Below, one piece after another: positions 9,463 through 20,058 of a stretch of 60,315 nt of DNA. The notes beneath the pieces are model-generated. The model ran no database searches. It was not told the DNA's origin and was given only the letters and a program-made list of their open reading frames with translations. Each line of letters starts with the position of its first letter. The stretch's first letter is position 1. The position numbers and the translations under genes were made by a program. Where the stretch lies: NCBI RefSeq assembly GCF_900107855.1, contig NZ_FNRJ01000020.1, positions 1 through 60,315 of the forward strand. Reading direction: 5' to 3'. The DNA is from Marinobacterium iners DSM 11526 (GTDB lineage Bacteria; Pseudomonadota; Gammaproteobacteria; Pseudomonadales; Balneatricaceae).

Positions 9463-9801
9463 TCAGTGCTGTTCTGACACCTGATTAATGGTGTACTTGG
9501 GAATTTCAACTACCAGATCCATACTATCCACAACCGCCTGACAACTGAGACGCGACTCCGGCTCAAGCCCCCAGGCCTTGTCGAGCATGTCGTCTTCGAG
9601 CTCATCCGCCTCATTAAGAGAATCAAAGCCTTCGCGTACAATGACATGACAGGTGGTACAGGCGCAGGATTTTTCGCAGGCATGTTCAATTTCGATGCCG
9701 TTGGCCAGTGCCAGATCACAGATTGTGATGCCGCCTTCTGTCTCTATGACCTTGCCTTCAGGGCACAATTCCTCATGCGGAAGAAAGATTACCTGTGGCA
9801 T
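9463..9801 (-). CDS. fdx: ISC-type [2Fe-2S] ferredoxin
   Basis: Electron-carrying ferredoxin of the ISC pathway that donates electrons during cluster assembly. Cluster ligands are the cysteines in CEKSCACTTCH plus the distal Cys in SRLSCQAVV. The 112-residue length is typical. Its ATG shares one base with the hscA stop codon (TGATG), indicating coupled translation, and iscX follows. Confidence 0.95.
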   Translation of the reverse strand: MPQVIFLPHEELCPEGKVIETEGGITICDLALANGIEIEHACEKSCACTTCHVIVREGFDSLNEADELEDDMLDKAWGLEPESRLSCQAVVDSMDLVVEIPKYTINQVSEQH

Positions 9802-11681
9802 CAGCGGGTCTCCTTATCGATTTCATCAATGGTATGGCCGGACAGGGCACGGGAAATGCTCTGGTCCATCCGACGTGAAGCGAAGAAGTCACTGGCCTTG
9901 GCCAACTGCTCAACCCCCGCTTCGATGCGACGGTAATCAGCCTCTGCAACCAGTCGCTCAAGCGTTGCAATTTCGGACTGCAGCATGGAGACTTCAGCCT
10001 CATTCAGGAGGCCTCCATCCTGCGACATGGCCGCCCTCAGTGCAGCAATAATACGCTCGGCCTCAACCTGCTGCTCTCGCAGATTTCGAGCCTCAAGATC
10101 TTCTGCCGCATGACTGTAGGACTCCTTCAGCATACGTGCAATTTCGTCATCGCTCAGGCCATAGGACGGCTTCACCTGAATGCTGCTGACCACACCTGTT
10201 GAAAGCTCCTGTGCGGACACATTGAGCAAACCGTCGGCATCAACCTGAAAAGTCACACGAATCTTGGCTGCACCCGCGGCCATCGGCGGAATATCGCGCA
10301 GAACAAAGCGTGCCAGTGAACGGCAGTCACTGACCAGTTCACGCTCGCCCTGAAGCACGTGGATCGCCATTGCGGTCTGACCATCCTGATAGGTGGTGAA
10401 CTCCTGCGCCCTTGCAACCGGGATCGCCGTATTACGGTGTACAATCTTTTCAACCAGCCCACCCATGGTTTCAAGTCCGAGGGACAGGGGAATGACATCC
10501 AGCAGCAGCATGTCACTGTCAGGTTTGTTGCCAACCAGCACATCCGCCTGCAGCGCCGCTCCGATCGCCACCACACGATCCGGATCTATATCAATATGTG
10601 GCGCTCGACCAAAGAACTCGCCCACCGCATCGCGTACACGCGGTACGCGGGTTGAGCCGCCCACCATGACAACTTCAGCGATATCAGCCTTATCTATGCC
10701 CGCATCCTTCAATGTACGTCGACAGGTACGCAGGGTACGGCTCACAAGCGGTTCGATCAGCGCATCAAACTGGGCACGGGAAACATGCACCTCCACCTCC
10801 CGACCACCGGCCGAAAGGGTCTCAGTTATCTCAGCTTCATTCGTAAGGCGCTCTTTTATGCGTCGCGCAAGGGCTGAAACGCTGCGTGCCGATGACGCAT
10901 CCAACTGCTCAGCCAAACCACTCTGCTGCAACAGGTATTCCGCCAGCATGCGGTCGAAATCATCACCACCCAGCGCCGTATCGCCACCGGTAGCCAACAC
11001 TTCAAACACTCCACGGTTCAGTCGCAGAATGGAGATATCAAAGGTTCCACCGCCCAGATCATAGACGGCGATCACGCCCTCATCTTCCTGATCCAGACCA
11101 TAAGCAACCGCTGCAGCCGTCGGTTCGTTCAGCAGGCGAAGCACCTTAAGTCCGGCAAGCTGCGCCGCATCCTTCGTTGCCTGACGCTGAGCATCATCAA
11201 AATAGGCAGGGACCGTAATAACGGCACCTTCCAATTCACCACCCAGCGCCGCACGCGCACGCTCAGCCAATTCAGACAATATATCAGCCGATACCTCTAC
11301 CGGGCTCTTGTTCCCGGCCGCCGTTTGCAGATAGGGCATGCCAGAATCGGACGCGACCAGATGATACGGCATTTCGTCACCCAGCCCTTTCATCGCCTCT
11401 ACGCCACGCCCCATCAAGCGCTTGACTGAACTGATGGTATTGTGTGGATCCTGGGCTGCACCTGCCAGCGCTCCAGCACCTACCAGAGGAGCCTCGCCGG
11501 CGCGATAGCGCACAACTGAGGGCAACAGATGTACCCCCTGCGCATCCGCCAGGGTAACAGCAGCCCCACTGCGCACCGATGCTACCAGTGAGTTCGTCGT
11601 ACCCAGATCAATTCCGACCGCCAGCTTGCGCGCGTGCGGCTCCGGACTCTGTCCGGGTTCAGCTATTTGCAGTAGTGCCAT
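9801..11681 (-). CDS. hscA: Hsp70-type chaperone HscA
   Basis: Specialised Hsp70 that, with HscB, drives release of Fe-S clusters from IscU. The nucleotide-binding domain shows [10 protein letters not shown] at about 22-31, [13 protein letters not shown] and [15 protein letters not shown]; the substrate-binding domain follows from about residue 390. I take the start at 11681 ([10 protein letters not shown]), giving 626 residues. The upstream open frame to 11840 runs through hscB in another frame and looks noncoding. Confidence 0.95.
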   Translation of the reverse strand: MALLQIAEPGQSPEPHARKLAVGIDLGTTNSLVASVRSGAAVTLADAQGVHLLPSVVRYRAGEAPLVGAGALAGAAQDPHNTISSVKRLMGRGVEAMKGLGDEMPYHLVASDSGMPYLQTAAGNKSPVEVSADILSELAERARAALGGELEGAVITVPAYFDDAQRQATKDAAQLAGLKVLRLLNEPTAAAVAYGLDQEDEGVIAVYDLGGGTFDISILRLNRGVFEVLATGGDTALGGDDFDRMLAEYLLQQSGLAEQLDASSARSVSALARRIKERLTNEAEITETLSAGGREVEVHVSRAQFDALIEPLVSRTLRTCRRTLKDAGIDKADIAEVVMVGGSTRVPRVRDAVGEFFGRAPHIDIDPDRVVAIGAALQADVLVGNKPDSDMLLLDVIPLSLGLETMGGLVEKIVHRNTAIPVARAQEFTTYQDGQTAMAIHVLQGERELVSDCRSLARFVLRDIPPMAAGAAKIRVTFQVDADGLLNVSAQELSTGVVSSIQVKPSYGLSDDEIARMLKESYSHAAEDLEARNLREQQVEAERIIAALRAAMSQDGGLLNEAEVSMLQSEIATLERLVAEADYRRIEAGVEQLAKASDFFASRRMDQSISRALSGHTIDEIDKETR

Positions 11682-11691
11682 AGTGCTTCCG

Positions 11692-12222
11692 TTAGTCTTC
11701 GAACAGTCTGTCTTCGAGCGCTGCGACTTCCGTCTGCAGCTTGGACATGAATTGCATCTTGCGCACCTGTAGCTCCGCCTGCTCCAGCGACTGGGCTTCC
11801 CAGGCACGAGCAAAGCCGGACTCCAGCGAGCGCAGCTCATCCTCTACCAACGCCGTCAAACGCTCCAACTCCGCTTCGGGGTCACTGCATTCAGGCGCTT
11901 CAGCTACCTGCTCACGCAGTTCCATCTGCTCCATGAGAAACATGGGATCGAGCTGTACGCGTGAATCATGCAGTGTATCGATACCTTGGAGGGATAATAG
12001 ATACTGCGCTCGCCGCAACGGTGACTTGAGAGTAGAGAGGGCTTCATTCAGATAGGCAGTATACTGAACCGCAAGACGCTGCTCTCGGTCAGACTGATGT
12101 GAATGTCTGTCAGGATGAAGCTGCTTTTGCAGCTCCCTGTAACGCGAGGAGAGTTCGGCCTGATCGATATCAAAACCGACCGGCAGGCCGAGAAATTCAA
12201 AATAGTTGCGCGTGATATCCAT
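11692..12222 (-). CDS. hscB: J-domain co-chaperone HscB
   Basis: Co-chaperone that delivers IscU to HscA and stimulates its ATPase. The J domain at residues 1-75 contains the HPD tripeptide (QLHPDRHS), and a C-terminal three-helix bundle binds IscU. The ATG at 12222 gives 176 residues; a TTG one codon earlier is also in frame. It lies between iscA and hscA in the canonical operon order. Confidence 0.94.
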   Translation of the reverse strand: MDITRNYFEFLGLPVGFDIDQAELSSRYRELQKQLHPDRHSHQSDREQRLAVQYTAYLNEALSTLKSPLRRAQYLLSLQGIDTLHDSRVQLDPMFLMEQMELREQVAEAPECSDPEAELERLTALVEDELRSLESGFARAWEAQSLEQAELQVRKMQFMSKLQTEVAALEDRLFED

Positions 12223-12249
12223 CAACCGACCTCAATAACCCCGAACGGG

Positions 12250-12573
12250 TCAGATGTTGAAGCTTTCACCGCAACCACATTCACTTCGTACGTTCGGGTT
12301 GTTGAACTTGAACCCTTCGTTGAGCCCTTCTCGAACAAAGTCCAGCTCAGTACCGTCAAGGTAAGTCAGGCTTTTGGGGTCAATCATTACCTTCACTCCA
12401 CCGAACTCAAACACCTCATCTTCAGGCTCGCCGGAATCAACAAATTCCAGCACATAAGCCATGCCGGAGCAGCCCGAGGTTCTGACGCCAAGGCGTATAC
12501 CTTCCCCGTGGCCTCGCTGTTCCAGGTAGCGCGCGACATGGTCAACCGCGGCCTGTGTCATGCTAATCGCCAT
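12250..12573 (-). CDS. iscA: A-type Fe-S carrier IscA
   Basis: A-type carrier that passes Fe-S clusters to apoproteins. The three conserved cysteines are in [10 protein letters not shown] and SECGCGESF. The start at 12573 ([10 protein letters not shown]) gives 107 residues, the same as E. coli IscA. An upstream extension to 12612 would run through the iscU-iscA hairpin and is unlikely to be translated. Confidence 0.95.
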   Translation of the reverse strand: MAISMTQAAVDHVARYLEQRGHGEGIRLGVRTSGCSGMAYVLEFVDSGEPEDEVFEFGGVKVMIDPKSLTYLDGTELDFVREGLNEGFKFNNPNVRSECGCGESFNI

Positions 12574-12587
12574 AATCACCCCAGTAA

Positions 12588-12605
12588 CGGGGGCACCAGC
12601 CCCCG
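12588..12605 (-). terminator. hairpin between iscU and iscA
   Basis: A perfect 7-bp stem (CGGGGGC with GCCCCCG) closes a 4-base loop in the 39-base iscU-iscA gap. There is no T run, so it is more likely an attenuator or an mRNA-stabilising element for the iscRSU part than a true terminator. Confidence 0.45.
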
Positions 12606-12612
12606 CTTTCAC

Positions 12613-12996
12613 TCACTTCTGCTGTTTCTTGCGGTAGTCTTCTACTGCAGCCTTGATCGCATCTTCGGCCAGAACCGAGCAGTGGATCTTCACCGGCGGC
12701 AATGCCAGCTCTTCGGCAATACGAGAGTTTTTCAGCTCGGATGCCTGATCCAGTGTCATCCCCTTGACCCACTCGGTCACCAGAGAGCTGGATGCAATGG
12801 CTGACCCGCAGCCGTAGGTCTTGAAGCGTGCATCTTCAATTACACCCTCGTCACTGACCTTGATCTGCAGTCGCATTACGTCACCACACGCCGGGGCACC
12901 AACCATACCGGTGCCTACATGCGGGTCATCGGCGTCCATTTTACCGACATTGCGCGGATTTTCGTAATGATCAATTACCTGTTCGCTGTAAGCCAT
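12613..12996 (-). CDS. iscU: Fe-S cluster scaffold IscU
   Basis: Scaffold on which IscS assembles [2Fe-2S] clusters. Ligand motifs are GAPACGDV, KTYGCGSAIASSS and KIHCSVLAEDAI, together with the HscA-recognition LPPVK motif (ALPPVKIHC). The 127-residue length and the N-terminal YSEQVIDHYENPRNVG match the family. It lies 27 bases after iscS. Confidence 0.97.
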   Translation of the reverse strand: MAYSEQVIDHYENPRNVGKMDADDPHVGTGMVGAPACGDVMRLQIKVSDEGVIEDARFKTYGCGSAIASSSLVTEWVKGMTLDQASELKNSRIAEELALPPVKIHCSVLAEDAIKAAVEDYRKKQQK

Positions 12997-13023
12997 GATA
13001 AACCTCCAAAAACTTTAGCGGTG

Positions 13024-14238
13024 TTAGTGGTGAACCCACTCAACCTTGCTCAAATCGACGCCGTCTTTATACATATCCCACAGCGGCGACAGTTCACGCA
13101 GTTTTTCCACTGCGTGACGGCATTGTTCAACTGCATAATCCACCTCTTCTTCAGTGGTGAATCGACCCAGCGAGAAACGGATGGAGCTGTGTGCCAGCTC
13201 ATCATTCAACCCCAGTGCACGCAGCACATAGGACGGTTCAAGGCTTGCTGAGGTACAGGCAGAGCCTGAGGAAACCGCCAGATCCTTTATCGACATTAGC
13301 AGCGACTCGCCTTCCACGAAGGCAAAGCTGATATTCAGGATTCCCGGTACGCGCTGCTCGGTGGAGCCGTTAACGTGAACCTCTTCCATATTCTGCACAC
13401 CATCCCAAAGACGTGCGCGCAGTGTTTCAAGCCGGGCAGTTTCAGCCGCCATCTCTTCACCTGCGATACGGAAAGCCTCACCCATCCCTACAATCTGATG
13501 GGTCGGCAAGGTACCGGAACGCATGCCACGCTCGTGACCACCGCCATGAATCTGTGCTTCGATGCGTACACGCGGCTTGCGGCGTACATAAAGAGCACCA
13601 ACACCCTTGGGGCCATAAATCTTGTGTGCGCAGACCGACAGCAGATCCACCTTTAGCTCGTTGAGATTGATTGGCAGTTTGCCAGCGCTCTGAGCCGCGT
13701 CGACGTGGAAGAGAACACCCTTTTCACGGGTAATCTCGCCGATGGCCGCGATATCGGTAATGGTGCCGATTTCATTATTCACGTGCATCAGGGACACCAG
13801 AATAGTGTCATCACGCAGCGCTTCGGAAACCTGGCGCGGACTGATAATACCGTTGCTGTCCGGTTCCAGATATGTCACCTCAAAACCTTCACGTTCCAGC
13901 TGACGGCAGGGGTCAAGCACCGCCTTGTGCTCAATTTTCGAGGTGATGATATGTTTACCCTTCTTGTTATAGAAGTGGGCAACACCCTTGATTGCAAGGT
14001 TGTCAGACTCGGTGGCACCGGATGTCCAAACAATTTCACGCGGGTCCGCACCCAGCAGATCAGCCACCTGACGACGCGCATTTTCCACCGCTTCTTCAGC
14101 TTTCCAGCCGAACAGGTGGGAACGGGACGCCGGGTTACCAAAGTTCCCGTCCAGTGTCAGACACTCGGTCATCTTCTGAGCCACGCGCGGATCAACCGGT
14201 GTGGTTGCAGCGTAATCAAGATAGATCGGCAGTTTCAT
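13024..14238 (-). CDS. iscS: cysteine desulfurase IscS
   Basis: PLP enzyme that converts cysteine to alanine and passes persulfide sulfur to IscU and to tRNA-thiolation pathways. The PLP lysine is in [12 protein letters not shown] and the mobile catalytic cysteine is in [10 protein letters not shown], near residue 328. The start at 14238 ([12 protein letters not shown]) gives 404 residues, identical in length to E. coli IscS; an in-frame ATG at 14262 would add eight atypical residues and overlap iscR. Confidence 0.97.
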   Translation of the reverse strand: MKLPIYLDYAATTPVDPRVAQKMTECLTLDGNFGNPASRSHLFGWKAEEAVENARRQVADLLGADPREIVWTSGATESDNLAIKGVAHFYNKKGKHIITSKIEHKAVLDPCRQLEREGFEVTYLEPDSNGIISPRQVSEALRDDTILVSLMHVNNEIGTITDIAAIGEITREKGVLFHVDAAQSAGKLPINLNELKVDLLSVCAHKIYGPKGVGALYVRRKPRVRIEAQIHGGGHERGMRSGTLPTHQIVGMGEAFRIAGEEMAAETARLETLRARLWDGVQNMEEVHVNGSTEQRVPGILNISFAFVEGESLLMSIKDLAVSSGSACTSASLEPSYVLRALGLNDELAHSSIRFSLGRFTTEEEVDYAVEQCRHAVEKLRELSPLWDMYKDGVDLSKVEWVHH

Positions 14239-14258
14239 CTCATCTCTCCAAAAAACTC

Positions 14259-14741
14259 TCACACAGCGGCTTTGTGGCGCACTGATTGTTCGGTAGTACT
14301 GGCGATCAGCCGCTGCTGACGATCTGCCACCTGTTGGACATCTCGTCGTGCAACCAGATCAGCCAGACTGATGCTACTCAGAAAGCCGTGAATCTGATCA
14401 CTCAGGTCGCACCAGAGATGATGCGTCAGGCATACTTCACCACCCTGACAGCCACCGTTGTGCTGGCAGCCGGTTGCATCCACCGACTCGTTGACCGCAT
14501 CGATCACTTCAGCCACATTGATCAGACCCTGCTCTCGCTTGAGCTGATATCCTCCACCAGGCCCACGCACACTGCGCACAAGCTCGTTGCGGCGAAGCTT
14601 GGCAAACAGCTGCTCCAGATAAGACAGAGAGATTCCCTGCCGTTCGGAGATATCAGCCAGGCTGATCGGCCCCTTGCCTTCGTGTAATGCCAGATCAAGC
14701 ATCGCCGTTACGGCGTAACGCCCTTTAGTTGTCAATCGCAT
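14259..14741 (-). CDS. iscR: Fe-S cluster-sensing regulator IscR
   Basis: Rrf2-family transcription factor that represses the isc operon when it carries a [2Fe-2S] cluster. The N-terminal winged helix includes [15 protein letters not shown] and [14 protein letters not shown]. Cluster ligands are Cys92, Cys98, Cys104 and probably His107, the same numbering as E. coli IscR. It is the first gene of the operon, and a near-consensus type 1 IscR site overlaps its promoter, consistent with autorepression. Confidence 0.97.
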   Translation of the reverse strand: MRLTTKGRYAVTAMLDLALHEGKGPISLADISERQGISLSYLEQLFAKLRRNELVRSVRGPGGGYQLKREQGLINVAEVIDAVNESVDATGCQHNGGCQGGEVCLTHHLWCDLSDQIHGFLSSISLADLVARRDVQQVADRQQRLIASTTEQSVRHKAAV

Positions 14742-14778
14742 AATTATCCCTCACACCCACTCTTGCGAGTCTGTGGGT

Positions 14779-14811
14779 ATTATGCAAATTCCTACTAAAT
14801 TAGTCAACTAT
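14779..14811 (-). promoter_or_regulatory. iscR promoter with type 1 IscR binding site
   Basis: On the minus strand, -35 TTGACT (complement of 14802-14807) and -10 CATAAT (complement of 14779-14784) are 17 bp apart. The complement of 14788-14811 reads ATAGTTGACTAA, then TTTAGTAGGAAT. It agrees closely with the known type 1 IscR consensus (ATASYYGACTRWWWYAGTCRRSTAT) in its left half and partly in the right. The site covers the -35 and the cysE stop codon, so repression by [2Fe-2S]-IscR is expected. Confidence 0.85.
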
Positions 14812-15632
14812 TTGTCCGACATGTTCACCGGGTCTTTGCGCTCCGCTGCAGGACGCAACGTTTCAGGCTCATCCACCGCGGCTTCAAAATCTTCCGACTT
14901 CAGCTCAGGCAGCTCCTCGTTGCAATAGCCCGGCTTGAGCTCACACAGCGCCTTACCCATGGTTTCAACCTTGTGATCCATCGCCTGCATGTGATCCAGC
15001 AGACAACGAATGGCATGTGCCACCGGATCAGACACTTCACGGGAAACCGCATAGGCATCAAACCCAACCTTATCTGCCATTTGGCGCCGTTTTTGCTCTT
15101 CAGGAGAGTCTTCATCGGGATGGCGTCGAATCACGCGCCCGGGAATACCGACCACTGTGGCATCCGCTGGCACGTCACGCGTAACTACGGCATTGGAGCC
15201 AACACGCGCACCCTCGCCGATCATAATGGGACCCAGCACCTTCGCACCTGCACCGCATACCACGTTATTTCCAAGCGTGGGATGGCGCTTCCCCTTATTC
15301 CAGGTGGTGCCGCCCAGAGTCACGCCATGATAGAGCGTTACATCATCACCAATCTCGGCGGTTTCCCCGATCACAACCCCCATGCCGTGATCGATGAAAA
15401 AACGCCGTCCAATGGTCGCACCTGGATGAATTTCAATACCTGTCAGCCAACGCGCAAGATTGGAAATCATTCGCGCCAGCCATTTCAAGCCCTTGTGCCA
15501 GAACCAGTTGGCAATACGGTGAAACCAGATTGCGTGCAATCCAGGGTAGGCCGTCAACACCTCGAAGGCATTACGTGCAGCAGGGTCCCGGTGAAATACC
15601 GAGCGAATATCTTCACGAACCTGATCAAACAT
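14808..15632 (-). CDS. cysE: serine O-acetyltransferase
   Basis: Makes O-acetylserine from serine and acetyl-CoA, the committed step of cysteine synthesis. The C-terminal half is a left-handed beta-helix of hexapeptide repeats, with the signatures [19 protein letters not shown] and [10 protein letters not shown]. The 274-residue length is close to the enteric enzyme. It starts inside the 3' end of trmJ (8-base overlap) and lies directly upstream of iscR, so cysteine supply and its consumer IscS are neighbours. Confidence 0.95.
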   Translation of the reverse strand: MFDQVREDIRSVFHRDPAARNAFEVLTAYPGLHAIWFHRIANWFWHKGLKWLARMISNLARWLTGIEIHPGATIGRRFFIDHGMGVVIGETAEIGDDVTLYHGVTLGGTTWNKGKRHPTLGNNVVCGAGAKVLGPIMIGEGARVGSNAVVTRDVPADATVVGIPGRVIRRHPDEDSPEEQKRRQMADKVGFDAYAVSREVSDPVAHAIRCLLDHMQAMDHKVETMGKALCELKPGYCNEELPELKSEDFEAAVDEPETLRPAAERKDPVNMSDK

Positions 15633-16383
15633 CGGATTTGTCCTTTTTCACTTGCCCCGAACGGCGCTCGATGGCCGTAAGGATACCGCGTAATACATTC
15701 ACTTCGACTTTATCCGGCACAGCACGTTGAAGCAGACGTCGCAAGCGAGGCATCAACTGACGCGGGTTATTCGGATCAAGAAACTCAATCTCCACCAACG
15801 TACGCTCAAGGTGTTCAAACATCAGTTCCAGCTCACGCTGCTCTGCCAGCTCTATATCCCAGTCAGTCCCCCACTGGGGGCGGGCCGCCTGTTGATCGGC
15901 CACTTGTGCCATTCGCAACTCGTAGGTAATAACCTGTACAGCCGCTGCAATATTGAGCGAGCTAAAACTTTCAACAGCCGGGATATGTACATGGTGGTGA
16001 CAACGCTGCAGTTCCTCGTTGGTCAATCCCCGGTCTTCGCGGCCAAACAGAATGGCAACACGCGCCTTACCTTCGAGCGGAATCGCGATGGCAGCCAGCT
16101 CGCGAGGATTTACCAGCGGCCAGGGAATATGACGCTCACGTGCACTGGTACCGAAAATCAGCCCACAATCCGCCAATGCCTCATCCAGGGTAGACACCAC
16201 GCGGGCCTTCTCAAGGATATCGGTCGCACCCGAGGCTCTGGCATCGGCATCAGGATGTGGAAAGCTCTTGGGCTCTACCAGACAAAGATCACTGACACCC
16301 ATATTCTTCATCGCTCGCGCGACACCACCGATATTACCGGGATGGGTTGTGTTAACCAGTACGATTCTGATGTGATCAGACAT
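15625..16383 (-). CDS. trmJ: tRNA Cm32/Um32 methyltransferase TrmJ
   Basis: SPOUT-family enzyme that 2'-O-methylates position 32 of several tRNAs. It has the N-terminal [25 protein letters not shown] signature, the [16 protein letters not shown] cofactor-binding segment and [10 protein letters not shown] of the deep trefoil knot. Length is 252 residues. It is divergent from suhB and leads into cysE, the same trmJ-cysE-iscR context found in many gammaproteobacteria. Confidence 0.95.
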   Translation of the reverse strand: MSDHIRIVLVNTTHPGNIGGVARAMKNMGVSDLCLVEPKSFPHPDADARASGATDILEKARVVSTLDEALADCGLIFGTSARERHIPWPLVNPRELAAIAIPLEGKARVAILFGREDRGLTNEELQRCHHHVHIPAVESFSSLNIAAAVQVITYELRMAQVADQQAARPQWGTDWDIELAEQRELELMFEHLERTLVEIEFLDPNNPRQLMPRLRRLLQRAVPDKVEVNVLRGILTAIERRSGQVKKDKSDV

Positions 16384-16469
16384 AGGGAGGCACGCCGTTA
16401 AAAGCTGGCTATTCTATCAGAACATCACCGAGTTGCAGACCACCTGTTCAGCGCAGGCTCCGACTAAGC

Positions 16470-16475
16470 TACAAT
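16470..16475 (+). promoter_or_regulatory. putative -10 of the suhB promoter
   Basis: TACAAT lies 38 bases upstream of the suhB ATG, with a poor -35 (TTCAGC) 17 bp before it. The trmJ-suhB gap (130 bases) must hold divergent promoters; a TAGAAT on the opposite strand (complement of 16413-16418) may serve trmJ. Confidence 0.4.
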
Positions 16476-16513
16476 AGGACTTTGACAACCACGAAGACCG
16501 GAAACCGACACTG

Positions 16514-17329
16514 ATGCAACCGATGGTTAATATAGCACTGCGGGCAGCACGACTCGCAGGCGAACAGATTTCCCGCACCCTCGAACGCCTTGACCTGATC
16601 AAGTCCGAACAGGCCGATGTTGCTGAGTTCATCAGTGATCTGTGCCAGCAGGCTGAACGCACGATTACCAACACCATTCAAAAGGCGTACCCGCACCACA
16701 GCCTGATCGGTGAGTATACGGGTCAACATGCACCGATTGGTGAAGGCCCAGGCCACTGTGAATGGCATATCAGCCCGATTGACAGCCTGACCAACTTCTC
16801 CAACGCCCTGCCAATGTTCGCGCTCAGCATCACCGGTTTCGTCAACGGCAAGGCTGAACACTGCGTGGTACTCAACCCCATGTTTGGCGAAGAGTTCACC
16901 GCAAGCCGCGGCAAGGGCGCACAGCTGAACGGCAAGCGCCTGCGAGTAAGCAACCGCACTTCACTGGAAGGCGCCATCATCGGTACCGGCTATCACGCAC
17001 GCAAGAGCGACAAGCCCTGGCTGGAATCTCATGTTCGCATGATGCAGGAAATCATGCAGGCAGGCGCAACCCTCCACAACAGCGGATCTCCTGTACTGAG
17101 CCTGGCCTACACGGCAGCAGGACGGCTGGATGGGTTCTACCAGATCGGTCTCAGCCCTTCAGAGCTGTCGGCAGGACTGCTGCTGATCCGTGAGGCTGGA
17201 GGCCTGGTCGGCGACTTCTCTGGCGGCAACAGCTACAGCGAACGCGGCAACCTGGTCACGGCCAACTCCAAGATTCTCAAGGCCTTGCTGCGCACACTGC
17301 ACCCGGCCACTGCCGAAGGGTTACGCTGA
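16514..17329 (+). CDS. suhB: SuhB homologue with degenerate inositol monophosphatase active site
   Basis: The 271-residue protein aligns end to end with SuhB (MQPMVNIALRAAR start, EEFTASRGKGAQLNG core, LLIREAGGLVGDFSGG C-terminus). The metal-binding motifs are altered. The usual W-x-I-D-P-x-D-G-T reads WHISPIDSL, so the first Asp is Ser87 and the Thr is Leu92. The Asp of V-D-x-A-A-E is Cys44, and the motif-B W-D is Ser216-Glu217. Only Glu67 and Asp90 remain. In E. coli, SuhB is also a component of the rRNA antitermination complex, a role separable from its phosphatase activity. I infer that the non-enzymatic role is the one kept here. It ends at a bidirectional terminator. Confidence 0.9.
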   Translation: MQPMVNIALRAARLAGEQISRTLERLDLIKSEQADVAEFISDLCQQAERTITNTIQKAYPHHSLIGEYTGQHAPIGEGPGHCEWHISPIDSLTNFSNALPMFALSITGFVNGKAEHCVVLNPMFGEEFTASRGKGAQLNGKRLRVSNRTSLEGAIIGTGYHARKSDKPWLESHVRMMQEIMQAGATLHNSGSPVLSLAYTAAGRLDGFYQIGLSPSELSAGLLLIREAGGLVGDFSGGNSYSERGNLVTANSKILKALLRTLHPATAEGLR

Positions 17330-17367
17330 TTCATTCAGCTCGCTCCTGATCGAGCTTGCTTTAAGCC

Positions 17368-17400
17368 AAAAAAAACCGCATCCCTGGATGCGGTTTTTTT
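17368..17400. terminator. bidirectional terminator between suhB and purA
   Basis: CCGCATCC pairs with GGATGCGG (17376-17393). It is flanked by a run of eight A on the left and seven T on the right, so it is a classic intrinsic terminator in both directions for the convergent genes suhB (+) and purA (-). Confidence 0.92.
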
Positions 17401-17420
17401 CAGCTGCAGATCAGTGAATC

Positions 17421-18734
<1,314 letters not shown>

Positions 18735-18757
18735 TTAGATATCAGAAAAAAATGCGC

Positions 18758-19936
18758 TCAAAGGTCGATAACGACCCAGTCACCACCCTTTGGAACCAGC
18801 TGCCGCCGGAAGCGACCGGGTTCGGAAATCTCACCATCCAGCTGCTGTACAACTCGCTCACCGGAGGTACGCAGCAGACGAATCGCCTGTTGCAACGTCT
18901 GATCCTCACCTGCGGGAGCCAGCACAGCGTTGGTGTTGGCAGCAGGCCGGGAAGCAGACAGGTCAATCAAAGTTTTCAGGTCAGCACTGAAGCCGGTTGC
19001 CGGACGAGCACGGCCAAAATCACGACCGATGTTGTCATAACGTCCACCCTTGGCAAGCGCCTGACCATAGCTGGGAGTATATGCCGCGAACACCACGCCT
19101 GTGTGGTAGTGGTAGCCGCGCAACTCACTCAGATCAAAATAGGTTGATACACCCTCACAGCGCAGCACAACGCGTTGCGCCAATGTGTCCAGCGCATCAA
19201 CTGCACGCACAAGCTCAACATCGCTGGCAAACAAGTCACGCGCACGCGCCAAGACATCCACCGAGCCATTCAAGCGAGGCAACGTCTGTAACCAGGTAGT
19301 TGAGCGATCATCCAGCCCGAGTGCGGCAACAAACCGATCAATCTCAGGCAGTGCCTTGCGCTGCAGCATATCCTGATAGTCAGCCTGCTGCTGTTGATTC
19401 AACTGACACAGCTGCATCAGCCGGCTGAATACCGCTACATGACCCAGGTCCAGGCTGATTGGCCCGGCAACACCTACCGCCGACAGCGTTTCCAGCATTA
19501 GTGCAATCACCTCAACATCACTGTCGGGGCCCGCATGGCCGTAAAGCTCCGCACCCAGCTGGACCGGGTTGCGAGAAGCCAGCATGTTGGTGGGATGAGT
19601 GTGCAGTACCGAGCCACAGTAGCAGAGGCGGCTGGGGCCTTCCGTACGAAGACGGTGGGCATCAATGCGTGCTACCTGGGGTGTCATGTCAGCGCGTACG
19701 CCCAGTGTATGCCCACTGATACCATCGGTGACCTTGAAGGTATTGAGATCCAGATCATGCCCTACGCCAGTCAGCAGGGACTCCAGATGCTCTGCAATGG
19801 GCGGCATGACCAGGTCGTAACCCCAGCTGTCATAAAGATCCAGCACTTTGCGCCGCATCAGCTCCACCTGCCGCGCCTGCGGCGGCAGCAGCTCCATAAT
19901 TCCGTCGGGCAGCAACCAGCGATCTGCCAAGGCCAT
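18758..19936 (-). CDS. hisZ: ATP phosphoribosyltransferase regulatory subunit HisZ
   Basis: HisRS-like protein without tRNA-charging activity. It pairs with short-form HisG to make the first enzyme of histidine synthesis and confers histidine feedback control. It keeps the class II core (DRWLLPDGIMELLPPQA start, GVRADMTPQVARIDAH, YHTGVVFAAY, KGGRYDNIGRDFGR) but lacks the C-terminal anticodon-binding domain. Length is 392 residues. No hisG is in the window. The hflC-hisZ-purA order is conserved in related bacteria. Confidence 0.95.
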   Translation of the reverse strand: MALADRWLLPDGIMELLPPQARQVELMRRKVLDLYDSWGYDLVMPPIAEHLESLLTGVGHDLDLNTFKVTDGISGHTLGVRADMTPQVARIDAHRLRTEGPSRLCYCGSVLHTHPTNMLASRNPVQLGAELYGHAGPDSDVEVIALMLETLSAVGVAGPISLDLGHVAVFSRLMQLCQLNQQQQADYQDMLQRKALPEIDRFVAALGLDDRSTTWLQTLPRLNGSVDVLARARDLFASDVELVRAVDALDTLAQRVVLRCEGVSTYFDLSELRGYHYHTGVVFAAYTPSYGQALAKGGRYDNIGRDFGRARPATGFSADLKTLIDLSASRPAANTNAVLAPAGEDQTLQQAIRLLRTSGERVVQQLDGEISEPGRFRRQLVPKGGDWVVIDL

Positions 19937-19970
19937 GCATTACTCCGCTGTCATCAGTTGATCTGAATCA

Positions 19971-20038
19971 CAAAAAAACCGGGCACAAACCCGGTTGTTC
20001 AACTATACATGAAACCGGGTGCCAAAGGCACCCGGTTT
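19971..20038 (-). terminator. double hairpin terminator after hflC
   Basis: The first hairpin met by the minus-strand transcript (20012-20038) has a perfect 12-bp stem with a 3-base loop. The second (19977-19996) has a 7-bp stem, CCGGG-rich, and is followed on the minus strand by a run of seven or more T. Both arms share the AACCGGG motif. Together they end the tsaE-to-hflC transcript before hisZ. Confidence 0.85.
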
Positions 20039-20058
20039 TGGGCAACAGTCACTTTGCC

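Noticed and set aside
16514-17329. suhB as a decaying pseudogene
   Set aside because: The frame is intact over the full family length, the start and terminator are normal, and non-metal parts of the protein are well conserved.
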